Assembly: GCA_945898725.1 (NCBI GenBank)
Contig: CAMDIK010000009.1
Span: 1-37,566, forward strand
DNA: 37,566 nucleotides
From: Rickettsia typhi
Lineage (GTDB): Bacteria; Pseudomonadota; Alphaproteobacteria; Rickettsiales; Deianiraeaceae
Direction: 5' to 3'
The position numbers were made by a program, and so were the translations under genes. Positions 14,288 through 23,030 of the stretch are shown in pieces (position 1 is the stretch's first letter; every line of letters begins with the position of its first letter). A model generated the notes under the pieces. The model worked only from the letters and a program-made list of their open reading frames with translations, did no database searches and was not told the origin of the DNA.

Positions 14288-16882
14288 TTATATTTTCTTG
14301 ATCACATAATGGAAAATTCCACCGGAGATGTAATATTCACATTCCCTGGCTGTGTCCAATCTGCATAAAAGATTGATAACTTTTTCCGTGCCATTTTTAT
14401 ATCGCAACTTTGCTTTCAATAGGGATTTAGGCGCAATACTGGCAGAAATGCCATCAATATCAATTGACTCACAGCCTAAAATATCTAAATTAGCGCGATT
14501 ATCGCCATTGGTAAATTCTAGTGGCAACACGCCCATTCCCACTAAATTTGAGCGGTGAATTCTCTCAAAAGATTCCGCAATAACAGCCTGAATTCCAAGT
14601 AATTTCGTGCCTTTTGCGGCCCAATCACGCGATGACCCCGTGCCATATTCTTTTCCGGCAACAACAACCGCAGGTATATTCATAGATTTACACTCCATCG
14701 CTGCGTCGTAAATACTTGCAATTTCGCCAGATTGCATCTTCGCCATTCCGCCTTCCACGCCGCCCAGTAACTCATTTTTTATACGAATATTCGCAAAAGT
14801 TCCGCGCATCATAACGCTATGCGAACCACGCCGCGCCCCATAGGAATTAAAATCAGCCTTGGGAACTCCCAAAGAAATTAAATATCTGCCCGCAGCCGAT
14901 GTGAGGGAAATATTTCCAGCTGGCGATATGTGATCTGTGGTAATGGAATCACCAAATACTGCAAGTATTTTAGCATTTTTGATATCGGTAATTTCCCGCA
15001 CGCAATCAGTAAAATACGGCGGATTTTCAATATATGTACTCTTTGGCCAATTATATATAGGGCTATTTGTTGTGGAAATGCCACGCCATTGCTCATTTCC
15101 GCCTAAAATATTTGCGTAAACACTGCTAAATATTTCAGCATTTACAACGCTGTTGACAACTTTTTCAATCTCGTCCCTGCTTGGCCAAATATCTTTCAAA
15201 TATATATTTTCACCATTATTTCCAGTTCCAATTGGGTCTTTTTCAATGTTAATAGAAACATTTCCAGCTATTGCATACGCCACAACAAGCGCCGGAGACG
15301 CAAGATAGTTTGCCTTTACCAAGGGGTGCACCCTGCCCTCAAAATTACGATTTCCTGAAATCACTGCGGCAACGGTGTAATTTTTTCCGGTTATTTCCTC
15401 CTCAAATTCGGGTTTTAGCGCGCCGGAATTGCCAATGCATGTGGTGCAACCATACCCAACAACGTTAAATCCAAGTTTGTCAAGATAGAGCTGTAGTCCA
15501 GATTTTTCCATATATTCGGTCACAACTTTTGAGCCCGGAGCCAAGGAAGTTTTTACAAAATATTGACTTTTTAACCCCATTTCACAGGCTTTTTTCGCAA
15601 GCAAACCCGCCCCAACCAAGGCGTATGGATTGGAAGTATTAGTGCACGAAGTAATTGCGGCAATCACCACGCTTCCATCGGATAATTTAGAAAAATTCTG
15701 TGATTTTATAGGGAAATTTTCTTGGTAATTAGCAGAAATATCGGATAAATTTAAGCGATCTTGCGGTCTTTTTGGCCCCGCTACGCTAGCCTGAACACTT
15801 GCTAAATCCAACTCCAAAATATCATCATAATTAGCAGTAAGATCAGGGTTAAACCACATATTTTGAGCACTATAATACATCCGAACCATGTCAAGATCAC
15901 TTTTACTTTTACCCGTTACTTGCAAATAATTAAGCAATACATCGTCAATTGGGAAAATGCCACAAGTAGCACCATATTCCGGCGCCATATTGGCTACAGT
16001 TGCACGATCCGGAAGTGATAGATTCATAATGCCCGCGCCGAAAAATTCAACAAATTTACCCACAACTTTCTTCATGCGCAACAAATTTGTTAATGTTAAA
16101 ACTAAATCCATAGCGGTAACGCCAGCAGACAATTTTCCGGTTAATTTACAACCAACAACCTCGGGCTTTGTCATTGAAATAGGTTGATTTAGCATTACGG
16201 CTTCGGCCTCAATGCCCCCAACACCCCAACCCAAAACGCCAAGTCCATTTACCATTGTTGTATGAGAATCTGTGCCAACGACGGTATCTGGGTGCAAAAT
16301 ATTCTTACCTTCCGCGCTTGAAATTCTGACGCAAGTGGTAAGATATTCTATATTAATTTGATGACAAATTCCATTTCCAGGTGATATAACTCGGAAATTT
16401 TGAAAAACAGATTGCCCCCATTTTAAAAACTCATATCGCTCTTTATTTCGCTCAAATTCCATATCAGTATTAGTTTTTTCGGAAATATTTGAAGCATAGC
16501 TATCAACCTGAACAGAGTGATCAATTACCAAATCAGCCTGCACAAATGGATTAATTTTAGCAGGATCTTTCCCGAGTCTAACCATTTCATCGCGCATTGC
16601 AGCCAAATCCACAACCGCAGGAACTCCAGTAAAATCTTGCATCAAAACTCTAGCAGGCATAAAGCTTATTTCAAGATCTTTGCTGCTGGTTAAGCAGAAA
16701 TTTATAACATCGCTCTCTAATATGTTAACTCCATCGATATTTCGCAGCAAATTTTCCAGCAATATCTTGGTGGAATATGGCATAGAATCTATATTCAAAT
16801 TATGCAACTTTGCAAATTCGCAAATATCATAATAAAAATACTCAACACCAGAAAGATTTAAAGTGCGTAAATATCTAGACAT
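14288..16882 (-). CDS. acnA: Aconitate hydratase A
   Basis: The 864-residue [4Fe-4S] enzyme isomerises citrate to isocitrate in the TCA cycle. Cluster ligands are visible in I-T-S-C-T-N-T-S-N-P (around residue 411) and in G-Y-G-C-T-T-C-I-G-N-S-G (around 478-481). The swivel domain has E-Y-G-T-G-S-S-R-D-W-A-A-K-G and F-E-R-I-H-R-S-N-L-V-G-M-G-V-L-P. D-S-H-T-T-M and G-V-G-G-I-E-A-E identify the AcnA/IRP type. It starts 14 bp after the thioredoxin-fold gene and is probably co-transcribed with it. Citrate synthase lies 1.7 kb away in a separate unit. Confidence 0.97.
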   Translation of the reverse strand: MSRYLRTLNLSGVEYFYYDICEFAKLHNLNIDSMPYSTKILLENLLRNIDGVNILESDVINFCLTSSKDLEISFMPARVLMQDFTGVPAVVDLAAMRDEMVRLGKDPAKINPFVQADLVIDHSVQVDSYASNISEKTNTDMEFERNKERYEFLKWGQSVFQNFRVISPGNGICHQINIEYLTTCVRISSAEGKNILHPDTVVGTDSHTTMVNGLGVLGWGVGGIEAEAVMLNQPISMTKPEVVGCKLTGKLSAGVTAMDLVLTLTNLLRMKKVVGKFVEFFGAGIMNLSLPDRATVANMAPEYGATCGIFPIDDVLLNYLQVTGKSKSDLDMVRMYYSAQNMWFNPDLTANYDDILELDLASVQASVAGPKRPQDRLNLSDISANYQENFPIKSQNFSKLSDGSVVIAAITSCTNTSNPYALVGAGLLAKKACEMGLKSQYFVKTSLAPGSKVVTEYMEKSGLQLYLDKLGFNVVGYGCTTCIGNSGALKPEFEEEITGKNYTVAAVISGNRNFEGRVHPLVKANYLASPALVVAYAIAGNVSINIEKDPIGTGNNGENIYLKDIWPSRDEIEKVVNSVVNAEIFSSVYANILGGNEQWRGISTTNSPIYNWPKSTYIENPPYFTDCVREITDIKNAKILAVFGDSITTDHISPAGNISLTSAAGRYLISLGVPKADFNSYGARRGSHSVMMRGTFANIRIKNELLGGVEGGMAKMQSGEIASIYDAAMECKSMNIPAVVVAGKEYGTGSSRDWAAKGTKLLGIQAVIAESFERIHRSNLVGMGVLPLEFTNGDNRANLDILGCESIDIDGISASIAPKSLLKAKLRYKNGTEKVINLLCRLDTARECEYYISGGIFHYVIKKI

Positions 16883-16896
16883 AAAATATAATTAAC

Positions 16897-17727
16897 CTAT
16901 TTAAATGCTTTCATTATTTCGTCAGCAGAGATAAAACCTGGGAATAGTTGCTTATTAATAATGAATGCAGGGGTGCCTTGTAAACCAATTTCCTTCATAG
17001 TCTCGTAATTTTTTTGTATAACTTCTTCATTTTCCTTGCTGTCCATGTATTTTTTTACATCAGAAAATCTACTTTGGGTTACAGATTTCAATATTGCAAT
17101 CACAGCTTGCTCTGTTAATTGACCAGGGTGAGACATAATTTTATTATGAAATTCTGCAAAATGTTCAGAGCTGATTTTAAACACAGCCTCGGCAGCTTTC
17201 GCAGCCACAAATGAAGCCTCGCTCATCACAGGTGTGTTAATTAATACAAACTTCAATTCCTTGTCCATGGCAATTGATTTTAAAATTTCGCCATGTGCTT
17301 TGCGACAATACCCACAATTGTAATCAAATAATTCCACCACAACTTTATCGCCGTTTTTATTCCCAAGAAATGGAATACTGCGATCTTCGATTAATTTTTC
17401 AGAGATTTTTCCGGCTTTTTGCTTAACATCATCAGTTTTTTTCTGCCTTTCCATCTTTACCATATTTTCCACGGCATCAATAATTCTTCTTGGATGATTT
17501 TGAATGTATCTATCAATTGCCATATTAGAAAAACCTAGGTATGTATTGGCAATAAACAAAAATAAAATCATAGCCACAAATTTCATTCCACACATCATCA
17601 TAGGGCAGCATTTTTTTTGAGAATCACAGCCTGAAGTGTTGCAATTTTTACGGAATTTCCTTGGCATTAAGCATGAAAGTTTGCTTAAAATATTGAGACA
17701 TTTTAACTTGGCGAAAAAAGATTTCAT
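16897..17727 (-). CDS. Membrane-anchored DsbA-family thioredoxin-fold protein
   Basis: The protein has 276 residues. A transmembrane helix at about residues 48-66 anchors a periplasmic domain with the redox motif F-D-Y-N-C-G-Y-C-R-K (Cys138, Cys141) and the cis-proline motif G-T-P-A-F near the C-terminus. It is probably an oxidase or isomerase of disulfide bonds, of the type found widely in Rickettsiales. The unusual part is the 47-residue cytoplasmic N-terminus. It holds seven cysteines (positions 10, 19, 29, 34, 40, 41, 46), several in a C-x4-C-x5-C-C-x4-C arrangement. An internal start at Met48 would remove it, but has no usable ribosome binding site in front. The gene leads acnA by 14 bp. 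Confidence 0.88.
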   Translation of the reverse strand: MKSFFAKLKCLNILSKLSCLMPRKFRKNCNTSGCDSQKKCCPMMMCGMKFVAMILFLFIANTYLGFSNMAIDRYIQNHPRRIIDAVENMVKMERQKKTDDVKQKAGKISEKLIEDRSIPFLGNKNGDKVVVELFDYNCGYCRKAHGEILKSIAMDKELKFVLINTPVMSEASFVAAKAAEAVFKISSEHFAEFHNKIMSHPGQLTEQAVIAILKSVTQSRFSDVKKYMDSKENEEVIQKNYETMKEIGLQGTPAFIINKQLFPGFISADEIMKAFK

Positions 17728-17753
17728 AACAATTTGTAAAAAACTTATTGCCT

Positions 17754-17781
17754 AATATCTTACAACAATTTTAATTTGCAA
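17754..17781 (-). promoter_or_regulatory. Candidate promoter of the thioredoxin-fold/acnA unit
   Basis: Minus strand TTGCAA (17781-17776), 16-bp spacer, GATATT (17759-17754). The predicted start is near 17747, about 20 nt before the ATG at 17727. TTGCAA is self-complementary, but in the comF direction there is no space for a -10 before the comF ATG. Confidence 0.45.
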
Positions 17782-17798
17782 GAATTAATTTTTCATCA

Positions 17799-18542
17799 AT
17801 GAAATATATATACAAAATAATCTTCTTTTTGATAGACATTATCTTGCCACCAAAATGCGAAAAATGCCGATCAATCGTGGAAATAAACGGATCTCTGTGC
17901 GAAAAATGCTGGGGAAGTTTAATATTCATAGACGAGCCATTGTGCCAAAAATGCGGCTACCCTTTTAGCTTTTCAATATCGCCGGATGCACTCAAAATTT
18001 GCACAAATTGCATAAATAATGAGAATAATTTTGACATGGCGCGCAGTGTTTGCAAGTATGAAGGTCTTGCAAAAGACATGGTAATTGCACTAAAATTCAA
18101 TGATGATACCAAAAAAGTGCTCTTTATTTCCAATATTATTGGCAGTAAATTTCAAAGCATACTGCGAAAGCCAAATACAATCATCATTCCCGTTCCGATG
18201 GATAAAAAATCACTTGTAAAGCGAATGTTCAATCAAACTGCGCTAATCGCCAAGAGAATTTCCAAAAAATATAATATTCCCTACCACCCATTTTTAATTC
18301 AGAAAATCAGAAGCACAAGTAAGCAAATTACCCTGGATCGTGAAAAACGCGCGAAAAATCTAAAAAATAGCTTTAGACTTAATAGCAAAAAAATAAGTAA
18401 AATCAAGGATATTCAAAATATTATCATCATAGACGACGTATTTACAACAGGTGCAACTTTCAATGAAATAACAAGAACAATCAAGAAATCCCTGCCGGAT
18501 ATCCAGGTAATATGCCTTTCATTTGCGCGAACGATTTTGTAA
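17799..18542 (+). CDS. comF: ComF-family phosphoribosyltransferase-like protein
   Basis: The product has 247 residues. The N-terminal third has three C-x2-C pairs (P-K-C-E-K-C, C-E-K-C, C-Q-K-C) and a later C-T-N-C, the zinc-ribbon region of ComF proteins. The C-terminal part is a PRTase fold with the PRPP-binding loop I-I-I-I-D-D-V-F-T-T-G-A-T. The family is linked to DNA uptake and to recombination-related helicase functions in other bacteria; its role here is uncertain. The stop is 2 bp from the stop of gltA on the other strand. Confidence 0.9.
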   Translation: MKYIYKIIFFLIDIILPPKCEKCRSIVEINGSLCEKCWGSLIFIDEPLCQKCGYPFSFSISPDALKICTNCINNENNFDMARSVCKYEGLAKDMVIALKFNDDTKKVLFISNIIGSKFQSILRKPNTIIIPVPMDKKSLVKRMFNQTALIAKRISKKYNIPYHPFLIQKIRSTSKQITLDREKRAKNLKNSFRLNSKKISKIKDIQNIIIIDDVFTTGATFNEITRTIKKSLPDIQVICLSFARTIL

Positions 18543-18544
18543 AA

Positions 18545-19780
18545 TTACAATGTACGATGGACTTTTCCGCGATAAACCTGTCTTGGGCGCCATATTTTTC
18601 CCTCCTCCTGCGAAGCTTCAAGCCAATGCGCACACCAGCCCACAATTCTGCTTAACGCAAACATGCATGTGAACATTTTTGTATTAATACCCAACGCCTC
18701 ATATATAATGCCAGAATAAAAATCTACATTAGGGAATAGTTTTCTTGACACAAAATAGTCATCAGAAAGCGCTATTTTTTCCAGCTCTAAAGCCATTTGA
18801 AATTTTGCATTATTCCCAAGATTTAAAGCAGAATTCATCGAAGCGCAATAGCCTTTTAACACGCCTGCGCGCGGGTCGTAATTCTTATAAACCCTGTGCC
18901 CAAAGCCCATTAATTTGGTTGTTTTGGACTTTGCCTGCTCAATAAAATTAGGAACATTTGAAATATCGCCTATTTCTTCCAACATTCTTAAAACTGCCTC
19001 ATTCGCGCCACCATGCAAAGGCCCCCATAATGCCGCAAAACCCGCAACAACACAGCCATAAATATCACATTTTGTAGACGCAACCATTCTAACGGTTGAA
19101 GTTGAAGCATTCTGCTCGTGATCTATATGTAGAGTTAAAATTTTATCCAAAATCTCCACAACAAATGGGTTATTTGCCATATCTTCACCAAGGAACATAG
19201 CAACAAAAGATTTGGTATAATAATCACCAATGCTACTTGCATTGAAGGTTTTTCCGGCAGATTTACAACCAGCAATTGCAATAATATACAAGGTATTTTG
19301 AATTACCTCAAGGCATTTTTCATAATTATCTTTTGTTTTGCGAATTTCCGCGCGCACCCCGGCAAGGTGAGATAAAAGCGTCATGCAAATTGCCATAGGA
19401 TGGCTATTTTCCCCGGCATTTTCAGCAATTTTTATAAAAGAATCAAGATCAACCTGCACACTTGAAAGTTTATTTTGGAAGATCTCAAGCTCACTTTTAT
19501 TTGGAAATTCGCCATTTAAAATCAAATAAGCAACCTCAATAAAGGTTTTTTTCACAACAATATCCTGTATAAAATAACCCCTGTGCATTAACACACCCTC
19601 GTCTCCATCAATATAAGTTATATTTGAAATACACGCGGCGGTAGAAACAAGCCCATTATCATAAAAAAATGCGTTATTCTTTTTCAACACACCAGATAAA
19701 TCTACACCGCTTTGCCCAATATTCGCGCCATATTTAGCACACTCTACACCATCTATAAGAATTTTACTATCCACTGACAT
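18545..19780 (-). CDS. gltA: Citrate synthase
   Basis: The 411-residue hexameric-type citrate synthase condenses oxaloacetate and acetyl-CoA. Active-site motifs are L-H-I-D-H-E-Q-N-A-S-T-S-T, G-P-L-H-G-G-A-N-E, M-G-F-G-H-R-V-Y-K and the aspartate in V-D-F-Y-S-G. The C-terminus R-P-R-Q-V-Y-x-G is typical. The ATG at 19780 was chosen; a TTG four codons upstream would also read through. It is followed by the convergent comF at a distance of 2 bp, and a perfect TATAAT lies 34 bp upstream. Confidence 0.97.
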   Translation of the reverse strand: MSVDSKILIDGVECAKYGANIGQSGVDLSGVLKKNNAFFYDNGLVSTAACISNITYIDGDEGVLMHRGYFIQDIVVKKTFIEVAYLILNGEFPNKSELEIFQNKLSSVQVDLDSFIKIAENAGENSHPMAICMTLLSHLAGVRAEIRKTKDNYEKCLEVIQNTLYIIAIAGCKSAGKTFNASSIGDYYTKSFVAMFLGEDMANNPFVVEILDKILTLHIDHEQNASTSTVRMVASTKCDIYGCVVAGFAALWGPLHGGANEAVLRMLEEIGDISNVPNFIEQAKSKTTKLMGFGHRVYKNYDPRAGVLKGYCASMNSALNLGNNAKFQMALELEKIALSDDYFVSRKLFPNVDFYSGIIYEALGINTKMFTCMFALSRIVGWCAHWLEASQEEGKIWRPRQVYRGKVHRTL

Positions 19781-19813
19781 AAAATAAAACAACTACAGTC
19801 TAGATATGTAAAA

Positions 19814-19819
19814 ATTATA
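19814..19819 (-). promoter_or_regulatory. Candidate gltA -10 element
   Basis: A perfect TATAAT on the minus strand, 33 bp before the gltA ATG. No good -35 is found at the normal distance; TTGCAA lies only 12 bp upstream, too close for standard geometry. Confidence 0.4.
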
Positions 19820-19838
19820 TGCAATAAAAATTTGCAAA

Positions 19839-20969
19839 TTAATAATAAGAGCGAACTGCATTTTCTGCGGTTAGAACTGCATCACATTTATCAGTATTAT
19901 TCGCCAATTCGTCACATAAGATATCAGGATTAATGCCAATTTTATCAATTGCATTACCGCGCACACTGTAGTACTTCGCAACAGTTAGCTTTATAGCGTG
20001 ATTTTCTATTGTTTCCAGGGGAATTACGTCTTGCACCACGCCTTTTCCAAAAGTTTTCACCCCGATTAATATAGCTTTTTTATTTTCCAAAAGCGCACTG
20101 GCTAAAATTTCAGCACCGGAAGCGCTACCGGAATTTATCAATACAGCAATGGGTTTATTTGCATAATATGAGTCAAAATAATCACCATTTGCAGCAATTT
20201 CAAGACTTCTGTCTTTATAACCCATGGTAATAATAGGCTTTTGATCTTCAATAAAAATTGAAGCAATATTCACAGCAGCCTCAAGCAAACCACCGGGATT
20301 ATTGCGTAAATCTAAAATTAAACCTATTGGTTTATCAACTTTCACCACCCTTAAGGCATTTTGCATTTGCAATAGAGTTTTCTCACTAAACATACTTATT
20401 TTAATCAATGGAATTCTGCCTTTTTTGAGAATTTTCACGGTATCAATAGTCAATCTCTCCCTTTTAACACGCACAATTTTTGGGCTGTAGGAATTTATAC
20501 CACGTATAATCAACTCTACGCTACTTCCCACATCCCCCTGCAATAATAGCCCAATTTCCATCATGGAGAGCGTTTCAATTTCCTTTCCGTTAACGTGAGT
20601 AATAATATCGCCGGATAGCACGCCGGATCTTTGCGCGGGAGACTTATCAAGCACTGTCATCACCTTAATTCCTTCCGGATCTTTCGTAAATTCTATGCCA
20701 ATTCCAGCAATATTACTGGAAATATTTGATAAAAATTGCTTATAATCTTTCTCACTGAAAAAATCAGAATATTCATCCAACTTAGACATCATTCCAGAAA
20801 TAGCACCTTTTGTGACTTCGTTCCGATCAAGTTTTTTTACATACCTATCTGCAATAATTTCGTCTAATTCCCGCACTTGAGTAAGGGAAATGGAATGCAG
20901 ATGCACCGAATGTTGTGTATTTTGACAACCAAGCAACACCAATAATGTCAATATACATCTAAAATACAT
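19839..20969 (-). CDS. ctpA: C-terminal processing protease, predicted lipoprotein
   Basis: The 376-residue S41-family protease has a PDZ domain (about residues 75-155, with G-I-G-I-E-F and A-Q-R-S-G-V-L-S-G-D-I-I). The Ser/Lys catalytic dyad sits in N-S-G-S-A-S-G-A-E and K-T-F-G-K-G-V-V-Q. It removes C-terminal segments from periplasmic proteins. The ATG at 20969 overlaps the gspF stop as TAATG, arguing for translational coupling, and from this start the N-terminus has a lipobox L-V-L-L-G-C with Cys15. That makes it a likely lipoprotein, which is uncommon for CtpA. A longer frame extends upstream inside gspF but would bury the signal sequence. Confidence 0.92.
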   Translation of the reverse strand: MYFRCILTLLVLLGCQNTQHSVHLHSISLTQVRELDEIIADRYVKKLDRNEVTKGAISGMMSKLDEYSDFFSEKDYKQFLSNISSNIAGIGIEFTKDPEGIKVMTVLDKSPAQRSGVLSGDIITHVNGKEIETLSMMEIGLLLQGDVGSSVELIIRGINSYSPKIVRVKRERLTIDTVKILKKGRIPLIKISMFSEKTLLQMQNALRVVKVDKPIGLILDLRNNPGGLLEAAVNIASIFIEDQKPIITMGYKDRSLEIAANGDYFDSYYANKPIAVLINSGSASGAEILASALLENKKAILIGVKTFGKGVVQDVIPLETIENHAIKLTVAKYYSVRGNAIDKIGINPDILCDELANNTDKCDAVLTAENAVRSYY

Positions 20970-22183
20970 TACTTCATAGCACCTGAAAGATTTACAATAC
21001 TTGAATACATCGGCCCAAATACAGCCATTCCCATCCAACCCACAATAAAACCTGTAAGAATTGTCACCAAAGGCTTCACACCGCTTATCACAAGTTCAAC
21101 GGATGAACGCACCTCTTTATCATAAGCCTCTTTAATATTCAAAATTGTGCCCTGAATATCATTCACCGCCTCACCAATTCCAAGCATCGCAATAAAAAAC
21201 TTGGGAAAGATCTTAAACTGGCTAAATGCCCCGTGAATTGTATCACCGGAAAGCATAATATTTCCAACATCTTCAATAATATGCCGGATATATATATTAA
21301 CCACAACGCGGGGAGATAGTAAAATTGCCTCATTTGCCTTATATCCAGAGTTAATTAATATCGCCAAAAACGATGAAAGTCGGGCTATTTCAATCTTTAA
21401 TAAAAATCTTCCAAAGATAGGCATTTTAAGCTTTGCTCTATCAATCATGCCAGCCAATTTACGCATTCCCAAACGTTTTGGTAGGATATTAAGAGCAAAC
21501 ATAAACCCAATAAATAATGGGAAAATATACCAGTTCACGCGAATAAAGTCAGTAAATGCAATAAAGCTTAAAGTTTGAGAAGGAAGCTTCCCGCCCGAAA
21601 AGGAACTAAGGGAGGCAATTAACCTGGGAAGTACAAAAATTGACATCCCAATCATCAAAATCAAGATAAAACTCAAGGAGAAAATTGGTTTTACAATTGC
21701 AGCTGTAATATTTCTGCGCATTTCATTGGTCCATTTGATATAATCAACAATCATAAGGCAAACCTTGTTGAGGGAATTTGTTTTTTCTGCAACAAATATA
21801 AGATTTGGAAACATTTCCCCAAAAGCACCCACGGATAACATCGCATCGGATAAATTCATGCCGTCATACACCCTTGATCGCAAAGTTTTTGCAACTTTCG
21901 ATATTTTTCCGCTATCAGATAAATCAACCATTAAGTCCAGTGATTGCGTGGTTGTCATTCCAGCATGAGCCATTTCAGAAATATGTATAAAAAATGCAAT
22001 CATATCCTTTTGATTCAACTTAAATTCAAAAGAACGCCTACTAGAGGGTGCTTTATTAATTTTTATAATATTAATTCCGCGCTCCATTAATTGATATATT
22101 GCTTCAGATTTTGACGCACCCTGTATCACGCTGGACACGGAATTTCCATTTTCATCTGTACCCTGATAGTAAAAAATAGCCAT
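20969..22183 (-). CDS. GspF/PilC-family inner-membrane platform protein
   Basis: The 404-residue protein has the duplicated T2SS-F domain of type II secretion and type IV pilus systems. An N-terminal cytoplasmic domain (I-Y-Q-L-M-E-R-G-I-N-I-I) is followed by two F domains (G-M-T-T-T-Q-S-L-D-L-M near 75; E-I-A-R-L-S-S-F-L-A-I-L-I-N-S-G near 265), with three hydrophobic segments near 165-185, 220-235 and 375-395. The C-terminal E-x-V-x-S-x-V-E-x-V-I-S-G is characteristic. It would sit under the assembly ATPase. No other secretin, ATPase or pilin gene is in the window. It lies between a GST gene (14 bp) and ctpA (1-bp overlap). Confidence 0.92.
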   Translation of the reverse strand: MAIFYYQGTDENGNSVSSVIQGASKSEAIYQLMERGINIIKINKAPSSRRSFEFKLNQKDMIAFFIHISEMAHAGMTTTQSLDLMVDLSDSGKISKVAKTLRSRVYDGMNLSDAMLSVGAFGEMFPNLIFVAEKTNSLNKVCLMIVDYIKWTNEMRRNITAAIVKPIFSLSFILILMIGMSIFVLPRLIASLSSFSGGKLPSQTLSFIAFTDFIRVNWYIFPLFIGFMFALNILPKRLGMRKLAGMIDRAKLKMPIFGRFLLKIEIARLSSFLAILINSGYKANEAILLSPRVVVNIYIRHIIEDVGNIMLSGDTIHGAFSQFKIFPKFFIAMLGIGEAVNDIQGTILNIKEAYDKEVRSSVELVISGVKPLVTILTGFIVGWMGMAVFGPMYSSIVNLSGAMK

Positions 22184-22197
22184 ACAATTTTACTAAA

Positions 22198-22911
22198 TTA
22201 AAAATCCAACTCTCGGTAGTGATTGGGCGGTGTAAATCCTGCAATAGAATCTTGCAATATAGCTCTAAACGACGGTCTTGATTTAATCAATACATACCAG
22301 TCGCGAATATAGCTTTTGTTTCCGTCATTCATTTTTGTCCAAGGAATCATCCCAAGATAGTCTAAAACGGAAATACTCGCCGCCAGCGTGAGGTCAGCTA
22401 AAGACATTTTTCTGCCTGCAATCCAGCCATTATTGCTAATTAAATAGCCAAAATAGTCCAAATGTGGCATCAAATTATGGGCAGCAATTGCCAGTATTTG
22501 AGTATCAGGCAATTCGCGCGTTTTGTGGAAATTAATCACCTTTTCATTTACAATATAACTTACCACTTCATTGTAAAATTTTACATTACACCAGTCGCAC
22601 ATTCGGCGAATTTCCCCGCGTTCTTCAGGGCTTCCAAAGATTAACGAACGGTCATCAAACGCGTCTTCCAGGTACTCATTTATGGCGTTTACACCCGAAA
22701 GCAGTAAATGCGGAATGCCATCTGCGTACTCTTCAGGCGTTGCTTTTTTTACCAAAAACGGCACAGAGCCAGACTTATTAATTTTCAAAAAAGTCTCACG
22801 CTTTTCCCAGTAATTTTCCAAAATTGCGGTAAAGGGTATAGCTTTTTCCGCAAGGTGCAATCTAACCGTTCTGGAAAACGGACATAAAGTATAGTGATAT
22901 AATCTATACAT
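22198..22911 (-). CDS. Glutathione S-transferase family protein
   Basis: The 237-residue protein has an N-terminal thioredoxin-like domain starting L-Y-H-Y-T-L-C-P-F-S-R-T-V-R, with the C-P-F-S site typical of beta or omega-like GSTs. S-G-S-V-P-F-L gives the cis-proline, and the all-helical C-terminal domain carries G-R-K-M-S-L-A-D-L-T-L-A-A (residues about 165-177). It probably binds glutathione; no substrate can be named. It is the first gene of a three-gene unit with gspF and ctpA and has a recognisable promoter. Confidence 0.87.
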   Translation of the reverse strand: MYRLYHYTLCPFSRTVRLHLAEKAIPFTAILENYWEKRETFLKINKSGSVPFLVKKATPEEYADGIPHLLLSGVNAINEYLEDAFDDRSLIFGSPEERGEIRRMCDWCNVKFYNEVVSYIVNEKVINFHKTRELPDTQILAIAAHNLMPHLDYFGYLISNNGWIAGRKMSLADLTLAASISVLDYLGMIPWTKMNDGNKSYIRDWYVLIKSRPSFRAILQDSIAGFTPPNHYRELDF

Positions 22912-22934
22912 TTTTTATAAATATAAGTATAGCT

Positions 22935-22962
22935 ATTATCATACGCTTTTTTCAAAAGTCAA
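22935..22962 (-). promoter_or_regulatory. Promoter of the GST-gspF-ctpA unit
   Basis: Minus strand TTGACT (22962-22957), 16-bp spacer, GATAAT (22940-22935). The start would be near 22928, 17 nt before the ATG. Confidence 0.55.
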
Positions 22963-23030
22963 TAAAATTACGCTTGAATTTAATAAAAATATCACCAAAG
23001 TGATTGCAAAGTGGTATTGTAATCAAAATA

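Noticed and set aside
19839..21038. A 23-codon longer start for ctpA inside gspF.
   Set aside because: It would bury the lipoprotein signal sequence. The TAATG junction at 20969 and the lipobox support the shorter form.
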